From Diphasiastrum complanatum (lineage: Eukaryota > Streptophyta > Lycopodiopsida > Lycopodiales > Lycopodiaceae): a DNA stretch of 60,000 nt. How positions within the stretch are numbered: position 1 is the first letter of the stretch; each line of letters opens with the position of its first letter. The notes below the pieces were generated by a model. That model saw only the letters and a program-made list of their open reading frames with translations, searched no databases and was not told the origin of the DNA. Below are positions 34,119-44,328 of this stretch, one piece after another. The stretch lies in assembly GCA_029204225.1 (NCBI GenBank), contig CM055101.1:29501975-29561974 (forward strand), given 5' to 3'. The translations under genes were made by a program, and so were the position numbers.

Positions 34119-34777
34119 ATGGCGAGGGATAGTCTTTTTGCTACGGCTGGCCCTTGCCAGTTCCGCCATGCAGATGCAGCAACAGCAATATCAGGGACTG
34201 ACCAAAACGAGTGAGTACAGCAGTGTGGCTCAAACTTCATTGTTGGGGTGGATAGCAAGAAAGAATTTCTTGCCTGCTAAGCTTTTAATTTTCGTGCACT
34301 TGTCTGTACTGCGTGTGCCACAGTTCCGAAAGCATGTGCTTCCCTTCAATTAGTTGCATTTCCTTACTTTGCGACGTATCTTTTCTTCTCTCATGTACGA
34401 AATAGAGGTATAGTTGCAATATTGCTTCATGCTTCTTGGCTCCCTTTGTCTTTCTTGCAGGTACATAGACTAGATGCGTAGGTGGATCAAGTATCAGAGT
34501 CAATCAGAAGAGGCTGAAGATAATAGACAACAATGGAGATGCCGTCTGGAGAGTGAATGTCACAAACTATTGCCATTGTAATGCAATAGGAATCCATTTG
34601 CACTGTGGAAGTTTTGCACCTAATATTGTAGATCCTGCAACTTTATTCATTCTGGGCTATGGCGACTGTTTGATCAACGGTGGACATCACTTGAGTCCTC
34701 TTGAGACCATATCATTTGAATACGAAGGGCTCCATCTATATCCTTTTTCATTCAGATCAGCTCATTTTCAGTGCTAG
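34119..34777 (+). pseudogene. TPD1-like secreted cysteine-rich protein (two exons)
   Basis: TPD1 proteins are small secreted ligands that specify anther tapetum through a leucine-rich-repeat receptor kinase. Exon 1 (34119-34210) ends at a canonical GTGAGT donor; the intron ends TTTCTTGCAG at 34460; exon 2 runs to TAG at 34775. Exon 2 reads CVGGSSIRVNQKRLKI, VWRVNVTNYCHCNAIGIHLH, CGSF, DCLINGGHHL, TISFEYEG and a final QC. Six cysteines and the IHLxCGxF / DCLxNxG / TISFxY signatures fit the TPD1 family well. The signal-peptide-like frame (LALASSAMQMQQQQ) is shifted from the ATG frame, and with the TTGCAG acceptor a TAG falls early in exon 2. Use of an AG at 34472 would give an open but signal-less product. 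Probably a pseudogene or captured fragment. Confidence 0.7.
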
Positions 34778-34779
34778 CA

Positions 34780-34976
34780 AGAAGATCCCTTGTTGGCGAA
34801 GTATTAGCCTTTGGGAGATACATGCACATTGTTATCGACATATTCAAATGCAGTAATAATTCACAAGACTTTGCAGTACCTTGTGCTTCAATTTTATATC
34901 AACATATGTGCATGCTTCATAGCATTCTAGTTGATTGTTGTGCTGTGGACGGTTTTCATCGTCAGGTTTTCAAACT
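34780..34976. other. 3' flank of TPD1-like exon, no gene recognised
   Basis: A 91-codon plus frame (34771-35046) overlaps the TPD1-like stop and runs into antisense copia gag. I regard it as chance or 3' untranslated sequence. Confidence 0.4.
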
Positions 34977-35400
34977 TAGTATTGAGATGCTTCTCTCAAA
35001 AGAACATTACTTACATTCATCTTTACACAATGAAGTTCTAGTCTAGATCTTTTCTTGTATCTAACTAGCTTTTGTGCTTCAAGAGGTTCATCCTCATCTT
35101 CAATCAAGAATTCATAAAGGTTCGGTCCTATTCTCAAAGACCTAACCTTCCAAATGGCATAATTTGTAGAGTTCAATCTCTCACTAGCTTCTAGAAGGTT
35201 AGCTCCAATAGATCCCATCTTACTAGTGAATTCTACAAACAATAAATTGATTTGTTTAATTCTAGAAACTCACAAAAGTCTCTCTTGTAGTGATTCACTC
35301 AAATTAGATTTCTATTCCAACAAATGGACTTATAATCTCAGTTCTAGCACTCCCTCACAAAGTTGGAATGAAGATTAGATGAGTTGAAATATACTTACAA
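34976..35400 (-). pseudogene. Ty1/copia gag N-terminus and leader (inverted partner of 54.8 kb)
   Basis: Translation MGSIGANLLEASERLNSTNY, AIWKVRSLRIGPNLYEFLIE and RLELHCVKMNVSNVLLREAS is the start of a plant copia gag. It breaks off at about 34979. Upstream (35243-35400) is the leader, also shared with 54.78-54.86 kb (ttgtgagtttctagaatt). This is the 5' end of a minus-strand copia whose remainder is absent. Confidence 0.85.
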
Positions 35401-36660
35401 GCAAATCAAGCCAATCTTGGCTTTTTTTGGACAAAAAAATGACTCAATCTCCCTCACACTTCTTGATGTACTTTCAAGACCTGTAAATCACTTTTAAAGG
35501 CCTTGATTTCAGCCTAGATCAATTAGATCTCATGAACCAATGTCAAATCTAATTAATGACACTCAATCTTGGTGGATTTTCCTAGGATTAGCACCAAAAA
35601 TCTCATCAAAAACATGATGCTTATGTTGATTTGAGTAAGTGGTAGAACTATAAGCTTTTGGATCCATATGAAATCAAAAAGTTATTGCATGACTCCAAAT
35701 TGCAACTTTCATTAAAGAAAGTGTCGAAAATGAAGTACACTTTGGAAATTCAATTACTTTGTAATATGTTTTATTCCAATATACAAAAATATCTCTTTGT
35801 GTCGTTGGCTGAATCAGAACCTCAGCAAACGGAATTTTGAAATTTTGAAGGAAGGCTATTTGGTGTTTGTAGTCAATGTACATTCAATTGGACACCGTTT
35901 GACAACCAAATTGAAGCATCATAGTTCTAGCAGTAGGGCGACCTCAGAGCAAGAGAATAGGCCTATCAGAACACTGTGAATTGGAAGCCAAGAAGAGATT
36001 TGTGTAAAAAGCCTTGGTTTGAGATTTGGGAGCACAGAATCAGAGATTACTCTCTATTCTAAACCATTTTGCAAGCTGTAAAAACCCAGAGGAGGGCGCC
36101 CTAGCAGTGCAAATCAGATCAGAAGAGGCCGTGGACAGCCACGACTCAAAGAGAGAGAGATTGTTGAGGAATCCTCAGGGCAGCCATAGATGTAGAAAGA
36201 GAGGAAGCTGGCCGCGAGGAGGACAGTCGCGACTTAGTTCGCGCGTGGAACCAAGGTAGAAGCCTAGCATTCCAGAGTGAGTCGTGCTTGCAGGCGCATT
36301 GATCAGCGCACAAAGCCATCTAGGACTGTAGGATGAGTCCCTATGAAGATCAATGATAGAGATCGTGCTTTTGGAAGGCAATGTGAGCCATTGGATCGGA
36401 ATTAGCCATTGGATGGCAAGTAAAGGGGCTGTGAAAGTTTGAAGGGCAATTGGGCCTTCAACCTCATTAAAATTTTCATATTGAAATTGGAGTTGGGTCC
36501 CTTCACAAGTGAAGAGTGAAGTTTCTTCAAGGTGAAGAAATATTTCAAAAACAAAGAAAATCCCTATTTTTGGGCCTTTTATATGTTTTGACCCAAACGA
36601 AAGGCTATAACCTCCAAATGAAGGACACCCGAACTGTACCTACAAGTACGGTATAGCAAA
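35400..36660. other. Unassigned, possible LTR/leader DNA
   Basis: Upstream of the copia gag, so partly its LTR, but no paired copy is present to define ends. 36.0-36.35 kb is richer in G and C. Small open frames on both strands have no recognised motif. Confidence 0.35.
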
Positions 36661-36669
36661 ATAGAGTGA

Positions 36670-37101
36670 TTACAACGAAGAAAGTGTTTGGAGTGCGCCA
36701 AAAGTAATTTCACCATTCCACTGGGCACGTAGTTGGGAGTTGACAACTGAGTGCATTTCGGAAGGCGACACCGATTTGGCTTTCAAATTGGTGGAAAAGT
36801 GGCGAGTGGCCTGGTAAGGAAAAAAGTGCAGGTCATCATTTTCAACTTCTGACATCACAGTTGGCCTCGGCATACTGTTTTTATCATATGGCAGAAGTTT
36901 CAAGCAGTTTTGTGATGCCAAACATGGGAGAGTCCATTTTGAGTGAAATGGACTCTCCCATGCAAATTGGACGGGATTTCCAACTATGCAGTGTGCAAAT
37001 TCAGAATGAAAAACATACTGATGGAGAAAGACATGTGGGAAGTCGTCACAGGTGATGAGAGAAGGCCACCATTCACATATTCTCCCTAAAACAAGCTTCA
37101 T
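36670..37101 (-). other. Unrecognised 143-codon open frame containing a perfect hairpin
   Basis: An open frame from MKLVLGRICEWWPSLITC to FGALQTLSSL. Composition is ordinary (several W, H and C) with no domain I recognise. The DNA inside it carries a perfect 17-bp inverted repeat (36923-36939 with 36946-36962), so the frame may be incidental to a structured repeat. No neighbouring gene supports it. Confidence 0.2.
36923..36962. repeat. Perfect 17-bp hairpin, 6-base loop
   Basis: catgggagagtccattt pairs exactly with aaatggactctcccatg across tgagtg. No terminator T-run or other context explains it. Confidence 0.9.
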
Positions 37102-37618
37102 CCTTTATTTAAATATGTTTTAAATACGTGGCTGGTTCATAATCTAACTCAATTATAAAGAAATGAAATTCAATACAAATTTCAGAAATTAATTAGAACA
37201 CAAGCACATCAATTTTTTGTTGTGTTTACTATGTGCCCTGCCTGTAAGGTAGGGCCTAAAAGGGAGTGCACGTCAAATTTAAACTCTAGTTCAAAGATGA
37301 GTGTCACTAATTTGCTACAAGATGACTTGTGGCAATTGCCTTTAGAGGGACGCAGGTAGGTCCAAGCTCTCAAGTATCCGAGGAAAAGGTTCTAGAGAAG
37401 GAGGATGAGATTTGGCCCACACAAAAAACAAGCATTTTTTCCAGCCATTTGAAAGCCTGCCCAACAAATGGATACTATTAATCACTATGAAAAAAAGTAT
37501 ACGTCAAAGAGTAATTATAGCCATTGTAGTATATCATGTAAATGTCAAGAATTATTAGTTGTATGTAGTTGTACACAAACTCCTATGTACACAAGATAGA
37601 CATTGTTTGAATGATTAC

Positions 37619-38357
37619 CTGAGCATTCACCTAATCCTGGATAGTCATGCATTGTCCACATCACAATGGCATGTAGTGTAAACTCCCTCTCATGTAAGGG
37701 GTGCAAAATGTCATATGCATTTATCCCCTTCCATAAATCTTCCAACTCGTCAATAAGCGGCTCAAGATACACATCCATGTTCTTATCCTTGCGTTGGCCA
37801 GGAATTAGAAGTGCCAACATAATGTGTCCCTTTTTTGTACTGAACCAAGGAGGAATATTATAATTTACCAAGCAAACAAGCCAAAATGACCACGTAGTTG
37901 CTCGTACACCAAAGAGGTTTACACCATCTGTTGCAAGACCATATCTCACATTTCTTGACTCATTGGCAAAGCTTGGATACTCTTTGTTGATGTGTTTCCA
38001 TGCGGGTAAATCTGAAGGTACCCTCATCATCATATTTATAGAGGTATGGTGTGCATGCCAGTCCACAAGTTGTGCAAGAGATTTACAACGAAATAAACGT
38101 TGCAATCGTTGAATTACTAGAAAATTCCGTAAAACTTTGCATGGAATGGTTGCTCCTTGCAAATCATCTCTATATTGAGGAGTATCACAAATGGGCCATT
38201 TCTTGAGTATTCGTACCTTCCTCAATATAAAATACAATCTTTTGGACATGCATGATATTCCTTGTCATCCATCCCGATGTTAGAGAACATCTTTTGTGCC
38301 TCATCTCTTGTCTCAAGCATGACATTCCCTTCTGAGAGAATTTTGTTTTTCAATAGT
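37619..38357 (-). pseudogene. En/Spm TNP2 transposase, central exon, copy 2
   Basis: TNP2 transposases cut and move CACTA elements. Bounded by an AG acceptor (38358-38359) and a GT donor after ECSG|, the exon reads LLKNKILSEGNVMLETRDEA, HACPKDC, then KVLRNFLVIQRLQRLFRCKS, LVDWHAHHTS, WKHINKEYPSFANESRNVRY, GLATDGVNLFG, NYNIPPWFSTKKGHIMLAL, LIPGQRKDKNMDVYLEPLID and MWTMHDYPGLGECSG. The WH.., W..F..., GLATDG.N.F, PPW, LLIPG, DVYL.PLI and DYP...SG motifs are the TNP2 (PF02992) core. A stop follows HACPKDCILY. No downstream exon is found beyond 37619. Confidence 0.92.
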
Positions 38358-38461
38358 CTGTACATGACAAAAGAAGTCATTGTAAAAAAATTATCACTAG
38401 ATGTCCAAAATGTAAATTTTGTTTCAAAGCAAAAATGACAAGTAGATGAAAAAAAAATTAC

Positions 38462-38877
38462 TCAAATAATGATGTGAGGCTTTGGTCACTCCATCTATAT
38501 TTGGCTTGAAGATCTAATAGAAGTAGAGAAGTCGCCAAACGAGATGTCTTTACTCCAGGATACAATGCGGTCTTTGATTCTTCTCGCAATTTCTTTTCTT
38601 CTTTAGACAAAAGTGCCTCCTCATCTTGTTCATTGTGTCTAGCTACACTAGTGTTCTCGTACATATCATCCAACATGTCTCCCATGGCTTCAAATTCATC
38701 ATTCATTGGAAGCTCATTTTCATTGTTGAAACTTGTTTGCGAAGAAGTAGATCTAGATGAGCTAGATTCAGATGCATTAGTCTCTTGATTAATGTGCTCA
38801 TCAATTTCCATCATCTCTTTTAAGCCTTGATGTAGACGACGAGGTAATTGCTTTATATGAGGACCATTGTATTGCAT
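38462..38877 (-). pseudogene. En/Spm TNP2 transposase, N-terminal exon, copy 2
   Basis: Reads LPRRLHQGLKEMMEIDEHIN, a Ser-rich acidic stretch, then KTALYPGVKTSRLATSLLLL and KYRWSDQSLTSLFE, the characteristic lead-in to TNP2 (LYpG...S.L...L.L.LK...WSD.S...L). The exon ends at a GT donor (38460-38461) and is followed by the central exon after about 100 bp. The upstream zinc-binding exon is missing. A remnant of a SET-domain repeat sits just upstream. Confidence 0.85.
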
Positions 38878-38934
38878 TCATCGTCTACATCGACCATTAC
38901 GGGGATTATTGTCTACAATGCTAAATGAGGATGA

Positions 38935-39095
38935 AGTAGGTTGAAACAATGCTTGATAAACATTTTCTCCCAATACTTAATAGATCTAAATGTTGCATAT
39001 GAATATAAATTACCTCTTTGTTTAAAAAGTATGAACATACCAATGTATCTATTATACCAGTTTTCTTTCAACTTGTTAACATTCAATGAACTCAC
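38935..39095 (-). pseudogene. SET-domain remnant, copy 3
   Basis: The DNA ttgaaacaatgcttgataaa and aatagatct is a diverged version of the end of the SET copies at 39.33 and 40.04 kb. The translation (SIKYWEKMFIKHCFNLLHPH) aligns with RSIRSGKELFIKYSFNRPLP. Only the SET-C part is left. Confidence 0.55.
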
Positions 39096-39117
39096 AAAAT
39101 TGTATGCTTCTACATAT

Positions 39118-40545
39118 TTACATATTTATGAATTTCATATTCATTAGCTTTCACTTATTATCTTATGTAAACATCTAGGAAAATGAGGAATAATGCTTCT
39201 AACATTTGACATATTTAATGACACAAACCAAATACAATCAAGATGCATGGATTATACATCTCTACATATCAACAAAATTTAAATCTTCACATTTGACTTA
39301 TTGTCTTTTGCAAATATTTGGGTAGAGGACGGTTGAAACTATACTTGATAAACAATTCCTTCCCAGACCTGATAGATCTAGTGGCACAGACCATTACATA
39401 AGTGCCCTTTACATTCCTAGTAAAATATTCTTCTTTTCCATTGGTGCGTTCTTCAAAATCACAATTCGTCAATAGACAGTGGCCAATGGAACTATTTATA
39501 TATGCAGCAATGTTTCCATGCACATCTGGATGTCCATCAATATATGTACGATTTGCCCTTGAGATGTTGCCTCCTTGCATGCGTTGCTCCTCTAAAGAAC
39601 AAACATTCGAATTCAAGTCATATACTTGCATCCTCCATTGGTGACGACACAAAGCATGCCAATCACCCCAATTGTATTGAGGTCCTGCATTGGCATCAAT
39701 GTCACAACACTATTTAGAGGGACCTCCATACTACTCAATGCAAAAAGTCCCAAACCAGCCTCAAGAAAGTGTTCACTAGGCATGATCATGTACATTCGAC
39801 CCCAATACATAAATGGTGCTCCATTTACATATTTATGAATTTCATATTCATTAGCTTTCACTTATTATCGTATGTAAACATCTAGGAAAATGACAAATAA
39901 TGCTTCTAACATTTGACATATTTATTGACACAAACCAAATACAATCAAGATGCATGGATTGTACATCTCTACATATCAACAGAATTTAAATCTTCACATT
40001 TGACTTATTGTCTTCTGCAAACATTTGGGTAGAGGACGGCTGAAACTATACTTGATGAATAATTCCTCCCCAAACTTGATAGATCTAGTGGCACAGACCA
40101 TTACATAAGTGCCCTTTACATTCCTAGTAAAATATTCTTCTTTTCCATTGGTGCGTTCTTCAAAATCACAATTCGTCAATAAAGGGTGGCCAATGGAACT
40201 ATTTATATATGCAGCAATGTTTCCATGCACATATGCCATCAATGTATGTACGATTTGCCCTTGAGACGTTGCCTCCTTGCATGCGTTGCTCATCCAAAGA
40301 ACAAGCATTTGAATTCAAGCCATATACTTGCATCCTCCATTGGTGACGACACAAAGCATGCCAATCACCCCAATTGTATTGAGGTCCTGCATACGGCATC
40401 AATGTCACAACACTATTTAGAGGGACCTCAATACTACTCAATGCAAAAAGGTCCAAACTAGCCTCAGGAAAGCGTTTACTAGGCATGATCATGTACATTC
40501 GACTCCAATACGTAGATGGTGTTCCATTTAATGGTAATGGTGATT
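39118..40545. repeat. Tandem duplication, unit about 714 bp
   Basis: 39118-39830 and 39831-40545 repeat in direct orientation. Each starts tttacatatttatgaatttc and runs through the SET coding region to the ATG-rich ccaatacatagatggtgttcc area. Identity is very high throughout. Unit 2 then continues into unique 5' SET sequence up to 40.92 kb. Confidence 0.92.
39287..39861 (-). pseudogene. SET-domain segment, copy 2
   Basis: SET domains transfer methyl groups from S-adenosylmethionine to lysine. The downstream half is one clean 121-codon frame: CRHQWRMQVYDLNSN, ANRTYIDGHPDVHGNIAAYI, NSSIGHCLLTNCDFEERTNG and TYVMVCATRSIRSGKELFIK followed by YSF. GN.AAYINSS and GKELF..Y match the SET-N and SET-C motifs (canonical NHS is NSS here). 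The upstream half (LGLFALSSMEVPLNSVV) is out of frame by a 1-base loss relative to copy 1. Tandem duplicate of copy 1. Confidence 0.7.
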
Positions 40546-40923
40546 GGAGTGGCCAGCACAAATATCTACTTCTAATTTTAGTTCTTACTAATGGTTGGAA
40601 GCAAGGTGGAAGAGGAAGGTCAGAAAAAGAACCTAGAATGTCTTTTGACACATCAATAGCGCGTAGTAATTTGTAATTATCTTTCAAACTAGTCATAATA
40701 CATCCAAGACGTGTTCTCTTTTTTAAAGAGGTGGTCAAGTTTGTGGAATCCACGTGGAGTATCGTGGAGGACTCATGTGCAACATCCAGGATAGGTGTGG
40801 TTGGGTGTAAGGAACGTTCTAGAGATTTGGAGACATGGATTGAATCACAAGGCATTGATGAACTAATTATATCATGCAAGGGGTCATCATCAACAAGAGC
40901 ATCATCATGGGGGTGGTGGTGTA
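39994..40923 (-). pseudogene. SET-domain segment fused downstream of TNP2, copy 1
   Basis: A frame of about 240 codons from HHHPHDDALVDDDPLHDI runs through SLKKRTRLGCIMTSLKDNY, LPLPPCFQPLVRTKIRSR and SLDLFALSSIEVPLNSVVTL to NWGDWHALCRHQWRM and ANRTYIDG. It is then frameshifted by a 5-base deletion relative to copy 2, and continues VHGNIAAYINSSIGHPLLTN to FGEELFIKYSFSRPLP. G.lFA....-G...V, GN.AAYINSS and ELF..Y identify a SET-type fold. Its 5' end overlaps the last TNP2 codons, one base out of frame in a C-run. Catalytic competence cannot be claimed: NHS is altered and no pre-SET or post-SET cysteine cluster is seen. Confidence 0.7.
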
Positions 40924-41104
40924 GTTAGAGGATTATCTCCTCGCCCTCCAAAAAATTGCCTATTCAGCCTTCAAAAAGGATGATCAGGTGGCAAGAATTT
41001 GCGATGATTTTCGTACACCACTTTTTTTAACATATTTGTGCTATGTTGGCCCTCCAAAAGTGGTCCACAAATATAACATGTGTTGTAACCCGATGTGGTT
41101 AAAC
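40924..41104 (-). pseudogene. En/Spm TNP2, third exon, copy 1
   Basis: Begins after an AG (41105-41106) with GLTTSGYNTCYICGPL, then NMLKKVVYENHRKFLPPDHP and, past a TGA, RQFFGGRGDNPLT. GY..C..C and K..Y..HR.FLP.DHP are the TNP2 segment that normally follows DYP...SG. Here the protein departs from TNP2 at GGRGDNPLT: the usual SIFF.LPYW and NLDVMHIEKN segment is absent and the SET region begins. Confidence 0.85.
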
Positions 41105-41196
41105 CTGCATAGTTCATAAACCAAATTAAACATAAGCTTAGTTAAATTTCCTTAAACGTTAAACCCTAAAATAGATTAGATTCATTATATAGATAC

Positions 41197-41928
41197 CTGA
41201 ACATTCGCTTAAATAGGGGTGGTCATGCATCATCCACATTAGAATTCCACAGACAACGAAGCCACTTTGTTGTAAAGGTCTCGAGATGTCGTAAGCATGA
41301 ATACCATTCCAAAGAATACACAATTCATCGACCAAAGGTGCAAGATACACATCCATGTTCTTGGCCTTGTACTTTTCTGGAATCAATAAAGCCAATAACA
41401 AGTGTTCCGTTTTAATACTCAACCATGGAGGTATGTTATAATTAACGAGCACACCTGGCCATGTGGACCTAGTTGATGCTTGAACGCTAAAAGGATTTAT
41501 GCCATCCATAGCAAGGACAAATCTCAAATTACGAGATTCGTAACTCGGGCCATTGGTCTTCAATATGTTTTCCATGCAGGTGAATCACTTGGTACTCACA
41601 TCACATCATCTGTAGATCGATTTTTGACATGTCGATCCATTAGTTGTGCCAAAGATTTACATCGAAATACACGTTGCAATCGTGGGATAATTGGAAAATG
41701 TCGTAACACTTTTTGTGACACTTTATCCCCTTGTACATCATCTCAAAAACGTGAAGCGTTACACATTGGACATTGAAGTTTTTTGAATGCTCACGTCTAT
41801 ATAGAACATGGTCTTATGGACATGCATGTATTGTGTCATAATCCATTCCAAGCACGGTCATCATCTTTCGTGCTTCTTTTCATGTTTTGGGTATCACATT
41901 TTCTTTCAAAAGCATGCGATGCAACAAC
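41197..41928 (-). pseudogene. En/Spm TNP2, central exon, copy 1
   Basis: Bounded by AG (41929-41930) and a GT donor after the ECSG codons. Reads LLKENVIPKT, IHACP, CPMCNASRF-type, KVLRHFPIIPRLQRVFRCKS, LAQLMDRHVK, WPGVLVNYNIPPWLSIKTEH, LLLALLIPEKYKAKNMDVYL and HDHPYLSECSG, with FVLAMDGINPFSVQAS between. It is the homologue of copy 2's exon with several stops and two frameshifts. The orthologous intron positions in both copies support the exon model. Confidence 0.9.
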
Positions 41929-42024
41929 CTAAAAAAAGAGCAATGTGAGTTGTTAGAAAAAAAAAAAAATTAACTTAATGTAAATACGCTATAGAGTACA
42001 ATAATTGTGTTATGCGTTAAGTAC

Positions 42025-42449
42025 CCGAATAAAGATGTCATGCTACGGTCACTCCATTTGTATGTTGCTTGAAGGTTTAGAATAAGAATTGATGTAGCTA
42101 GTCTTGAAATGGATGCTCCAGGGTATAGAGGAGTGTCTGTCTCCTTGCACAATAGAATCTCATCTTCATCCATCTCAAATTGTTCGTGATCTCTATTTTC
42201 ATTAGAAGATGGATGCATATCATCATTCTCATTTGTTTCAAAGTAAGATTCAAACATGTTGTGCATTGCTTCATCATGTTGCATCTCATCATCATAATCA
42301 TTAGAATCAAGTTGATTACTCTTTTTTCCATTTGTGTTTTCCTCTTCAATTTGTTTCATTCTTTGTCTTCTCGTGTCTATCAAAACTTGACGTTGATTGT
42401 AACCAAACACGAATGGATCAACTCCGTGGAATGGCATTCGATGTATTGG
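42025..42449 (-). pseudogene. En/Spm TNP2, N-terminal exon, copy 1
   Basis: Reads MPFHGVDPFVFGYNQRQVLI, a charged acidic run, MHNMFESYFETNEND, DTPLYPGASISRLATSILIL and TYKWSDRSMTSLFG up to a GT donor. Open throughout. The same exon, truncated, is present at 44.70-45.02 kb. Confidence 0.88.
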
Positions 42450-42534
42450 CTACACACATGAAACAAATTCCATAAGTGACATATATAGATTGACGAAGAT
42501 TATAATAAAAAATAATTATATAAAGTTAACAAAC

Positions 42535-42680
42535 CTCAACGTGTTCCAAATTCAATGGTTGACCTTCTTCTTTTCATCCAAACTTCAACAAATGTTTTTC
42601 AACAATGCATCTTTCACGCATCTTTTGTCCATCACACTTGAGACATGTGCACCATATTTTATTTTGAAATTAATTTTTCT
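42535..42680 (-). pseudogene. En/Spm TNP2, zinc-binding first exon (Transpos_assoc-like), copy 1
   Basis: The minus strand reads KIWCTCLKCDGQKMRERCIV and EKHLLKFG, then a stop and LNLEHVEV before a GT donor (42533-42534). C.C..C and HL..G match the transposase-associated zinc domain found at the N-terminus of TNP2 proteins. The start of this exon is not determined. Confidence 0.6.
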
Positions 42681-42908
42681 ACGAGAAACAAAAATCAAGT
42701 ACATGTCACTTTAGCACAATAGTTTAACTTATAATAACAAAGTCTTTACGAACAAGAAAACATGCATGTTTATTACTTACCTTGTTAGCTTGAGTAGTGT
42801 CTTCATCGCTAGACTGATCTGAATGTAATTCATCTCGTTTTGATAGACTGCATATATGCACAAGTACAAAACACAAATAACATAAAATTATTGTATGATT
42901 CTAATGTT

Positions 42909-43151
42909 TTAATTTTTATATAGTACTATTCTTATATGTTGTCGCTTATATGATTCTTTTGCATTTATGGGAGGTGGAACTACATGCTTCTTCTGGTTGG
43001 CTAACCTGGACTCCAAGTCTTGGTTCTTTTGATTAGTTTCAAGAAGTTGTTTATTAGTGGCTTGAATTTGTTGATATAAAAGTTCAAGAACATGTGCCAC
43101 ATTGTATGGGTTTGATAAATCAAAAGTTGGGTTATCATTGGTTTGATCCAT
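42909..43151 (-). other. Short coiled-coil open frame upstream of TNP2 copy 1
   Basis: An 80-codon frame: MDQTNDNPTFDLSNPYNVAH, then VLELLYQQIQATNKQLLETN and LESRLANQKKHVVPPPINAK. Heptad-like L/I spacing suggests a coiled coil. It is in sense with and about 230 bp upstream of the TNP2 zinc exon, so it could be a 5' exon of that gene or a separate small element protein. No family recognised. Confidence 0.35.
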
Positions 43152-43615
43152 TGGTGTTGCTTGTGTGTTTTTCTATTATGCAAATATAACAACAAGGGCT
43201 CAAATTAGAATGATAGAAATGCTTTAATTCTTACATCCAATGCAAAATAAAAAGCATTTTACTTCTACACATTCAATCTTATTGTTTGTAAGCTCAGTCC
43301 AAGCCCACTTTCCAAGCTCAATCCAAGCCTAAGAGAACAACAACAACAAGCTAGCTTTGCCTTAATCCAAAGCAAAAATGAAAACCAAATCTTTATGTAA
43401 ACTACAATTAACTAAATCCAAGCTAATGTTTACAAAAAGATCCCAATCCAATTCCATTTCTATTTGTCATTACAAACAAAACCAAAATTTTCACATTTCT
43501 CACTATTTTAGATCTCCAAATCCATGAAACTAGTGTTTAGAAATGGAAAATTCATGAAGCTTTATGAAAATTTGAGTTTTTAGATCCGATTTCATATTTA
43601 CAGGTCTGTAAATCA

Positions 43616-44314
43616 TGTGAAGAATTGCCAAAAATTGGCAAATCTAGTTTGATCAAAAACCATGTAGTATGATGTAAATTTTGTACAAAAGTGGATTCCA
43701 CACATGTGAGGCCAAGATGCCATGTGGAAATCCACTCCTAATGTAGGTTAGGTCAAGTCCATAGGGTTGGTCATGTCATTTTGGTAGTGATCCTACTTTA
43801 TAGGACTTACACCTAAGTTTAAGGTGAAAATTTGACCAACTAGCTACCTACCAAGCATAACTCTAGGATCTAGGCTAGGGTTTCATTTTAGGTCAAGGAG
43901 AGTGAGTTAACTTCCTTATTACATGCTAGAAATCCACCTAACTTCAAGAAGGAAGTCGAATTTGCTATGTAGTCCCTCTCTCCATAGTGAGAAGATAGAA
44001 ATTTTTGGAGCTCATTGGCAATCTCAAGCTAGTTCACTATGTACATTGAGTTTTTGTGATCCAAATAAAACCAAATCAATTTTTACTTGTTTCTCAGGTT
44101 GAAGGCTGTACTACAGCCTATAGTACACACATGTGGGCTCGGATTTCAATGTTGATCAATGCTTTTGATTGTTAATGCTTGTTGTTTGTCAAATTGCCAA
44201 TCTAGATCAACTTTTTTGTGTCTAGTTTTTTCATAGATTGTTAAGCAAGCATCCAATCACTCTTGTGGATCTTTTGTAGATCCATTTATGGTCCTAAAGT
44301 ACAGTACTTTCACA
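43616..44314 (+). repeat. Ty1/copia 5' LTR
   Basis: Starts TGTGAAGAATTG and ends GTACTTTCACA, immediately followed by a primer-binding site, so the 3' boundary is firm. About 699 bp. Its first bases match the start of the LTR at 20029, but the bodies differ. Confidence 0.78.
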
Positions 44315-44328
44315 TGGTATCAGAGCCA
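44315..44328 (+). promoter_or_regulatory. Copia primer-binding site
   Basis: tggtatcagagcca directly abuts the LTR end and is the classic complement of plant initiator methionine tRNA. Copies of the tggtatcagagc-like word recur downstream (44335-44440: atggtataagagca, atggtatcagagcg), probably duplicated leader. Confidence 0.9.

Noticed and set aside
34138-34353. 71-codon frame MLRLALASSAMQMQQ... as a stand-alone gene
   Set aside because: Its second half lies in an intron with a conserved GTGAGT donor; better explained as exon 1 read-through of the TPD1-like locus.
36670-37101. 143-codon minus frame as a novel gene
   Set aside because: No motif, no homologue in the window and a perfect hairpin inside it; kept only as an unassigned open frame.
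40186-40928. Plus-strand frames across the SET region
   Set aside because: Antisense shadows; the SET motifs are on the minus strand and conserved between both tandem copies.
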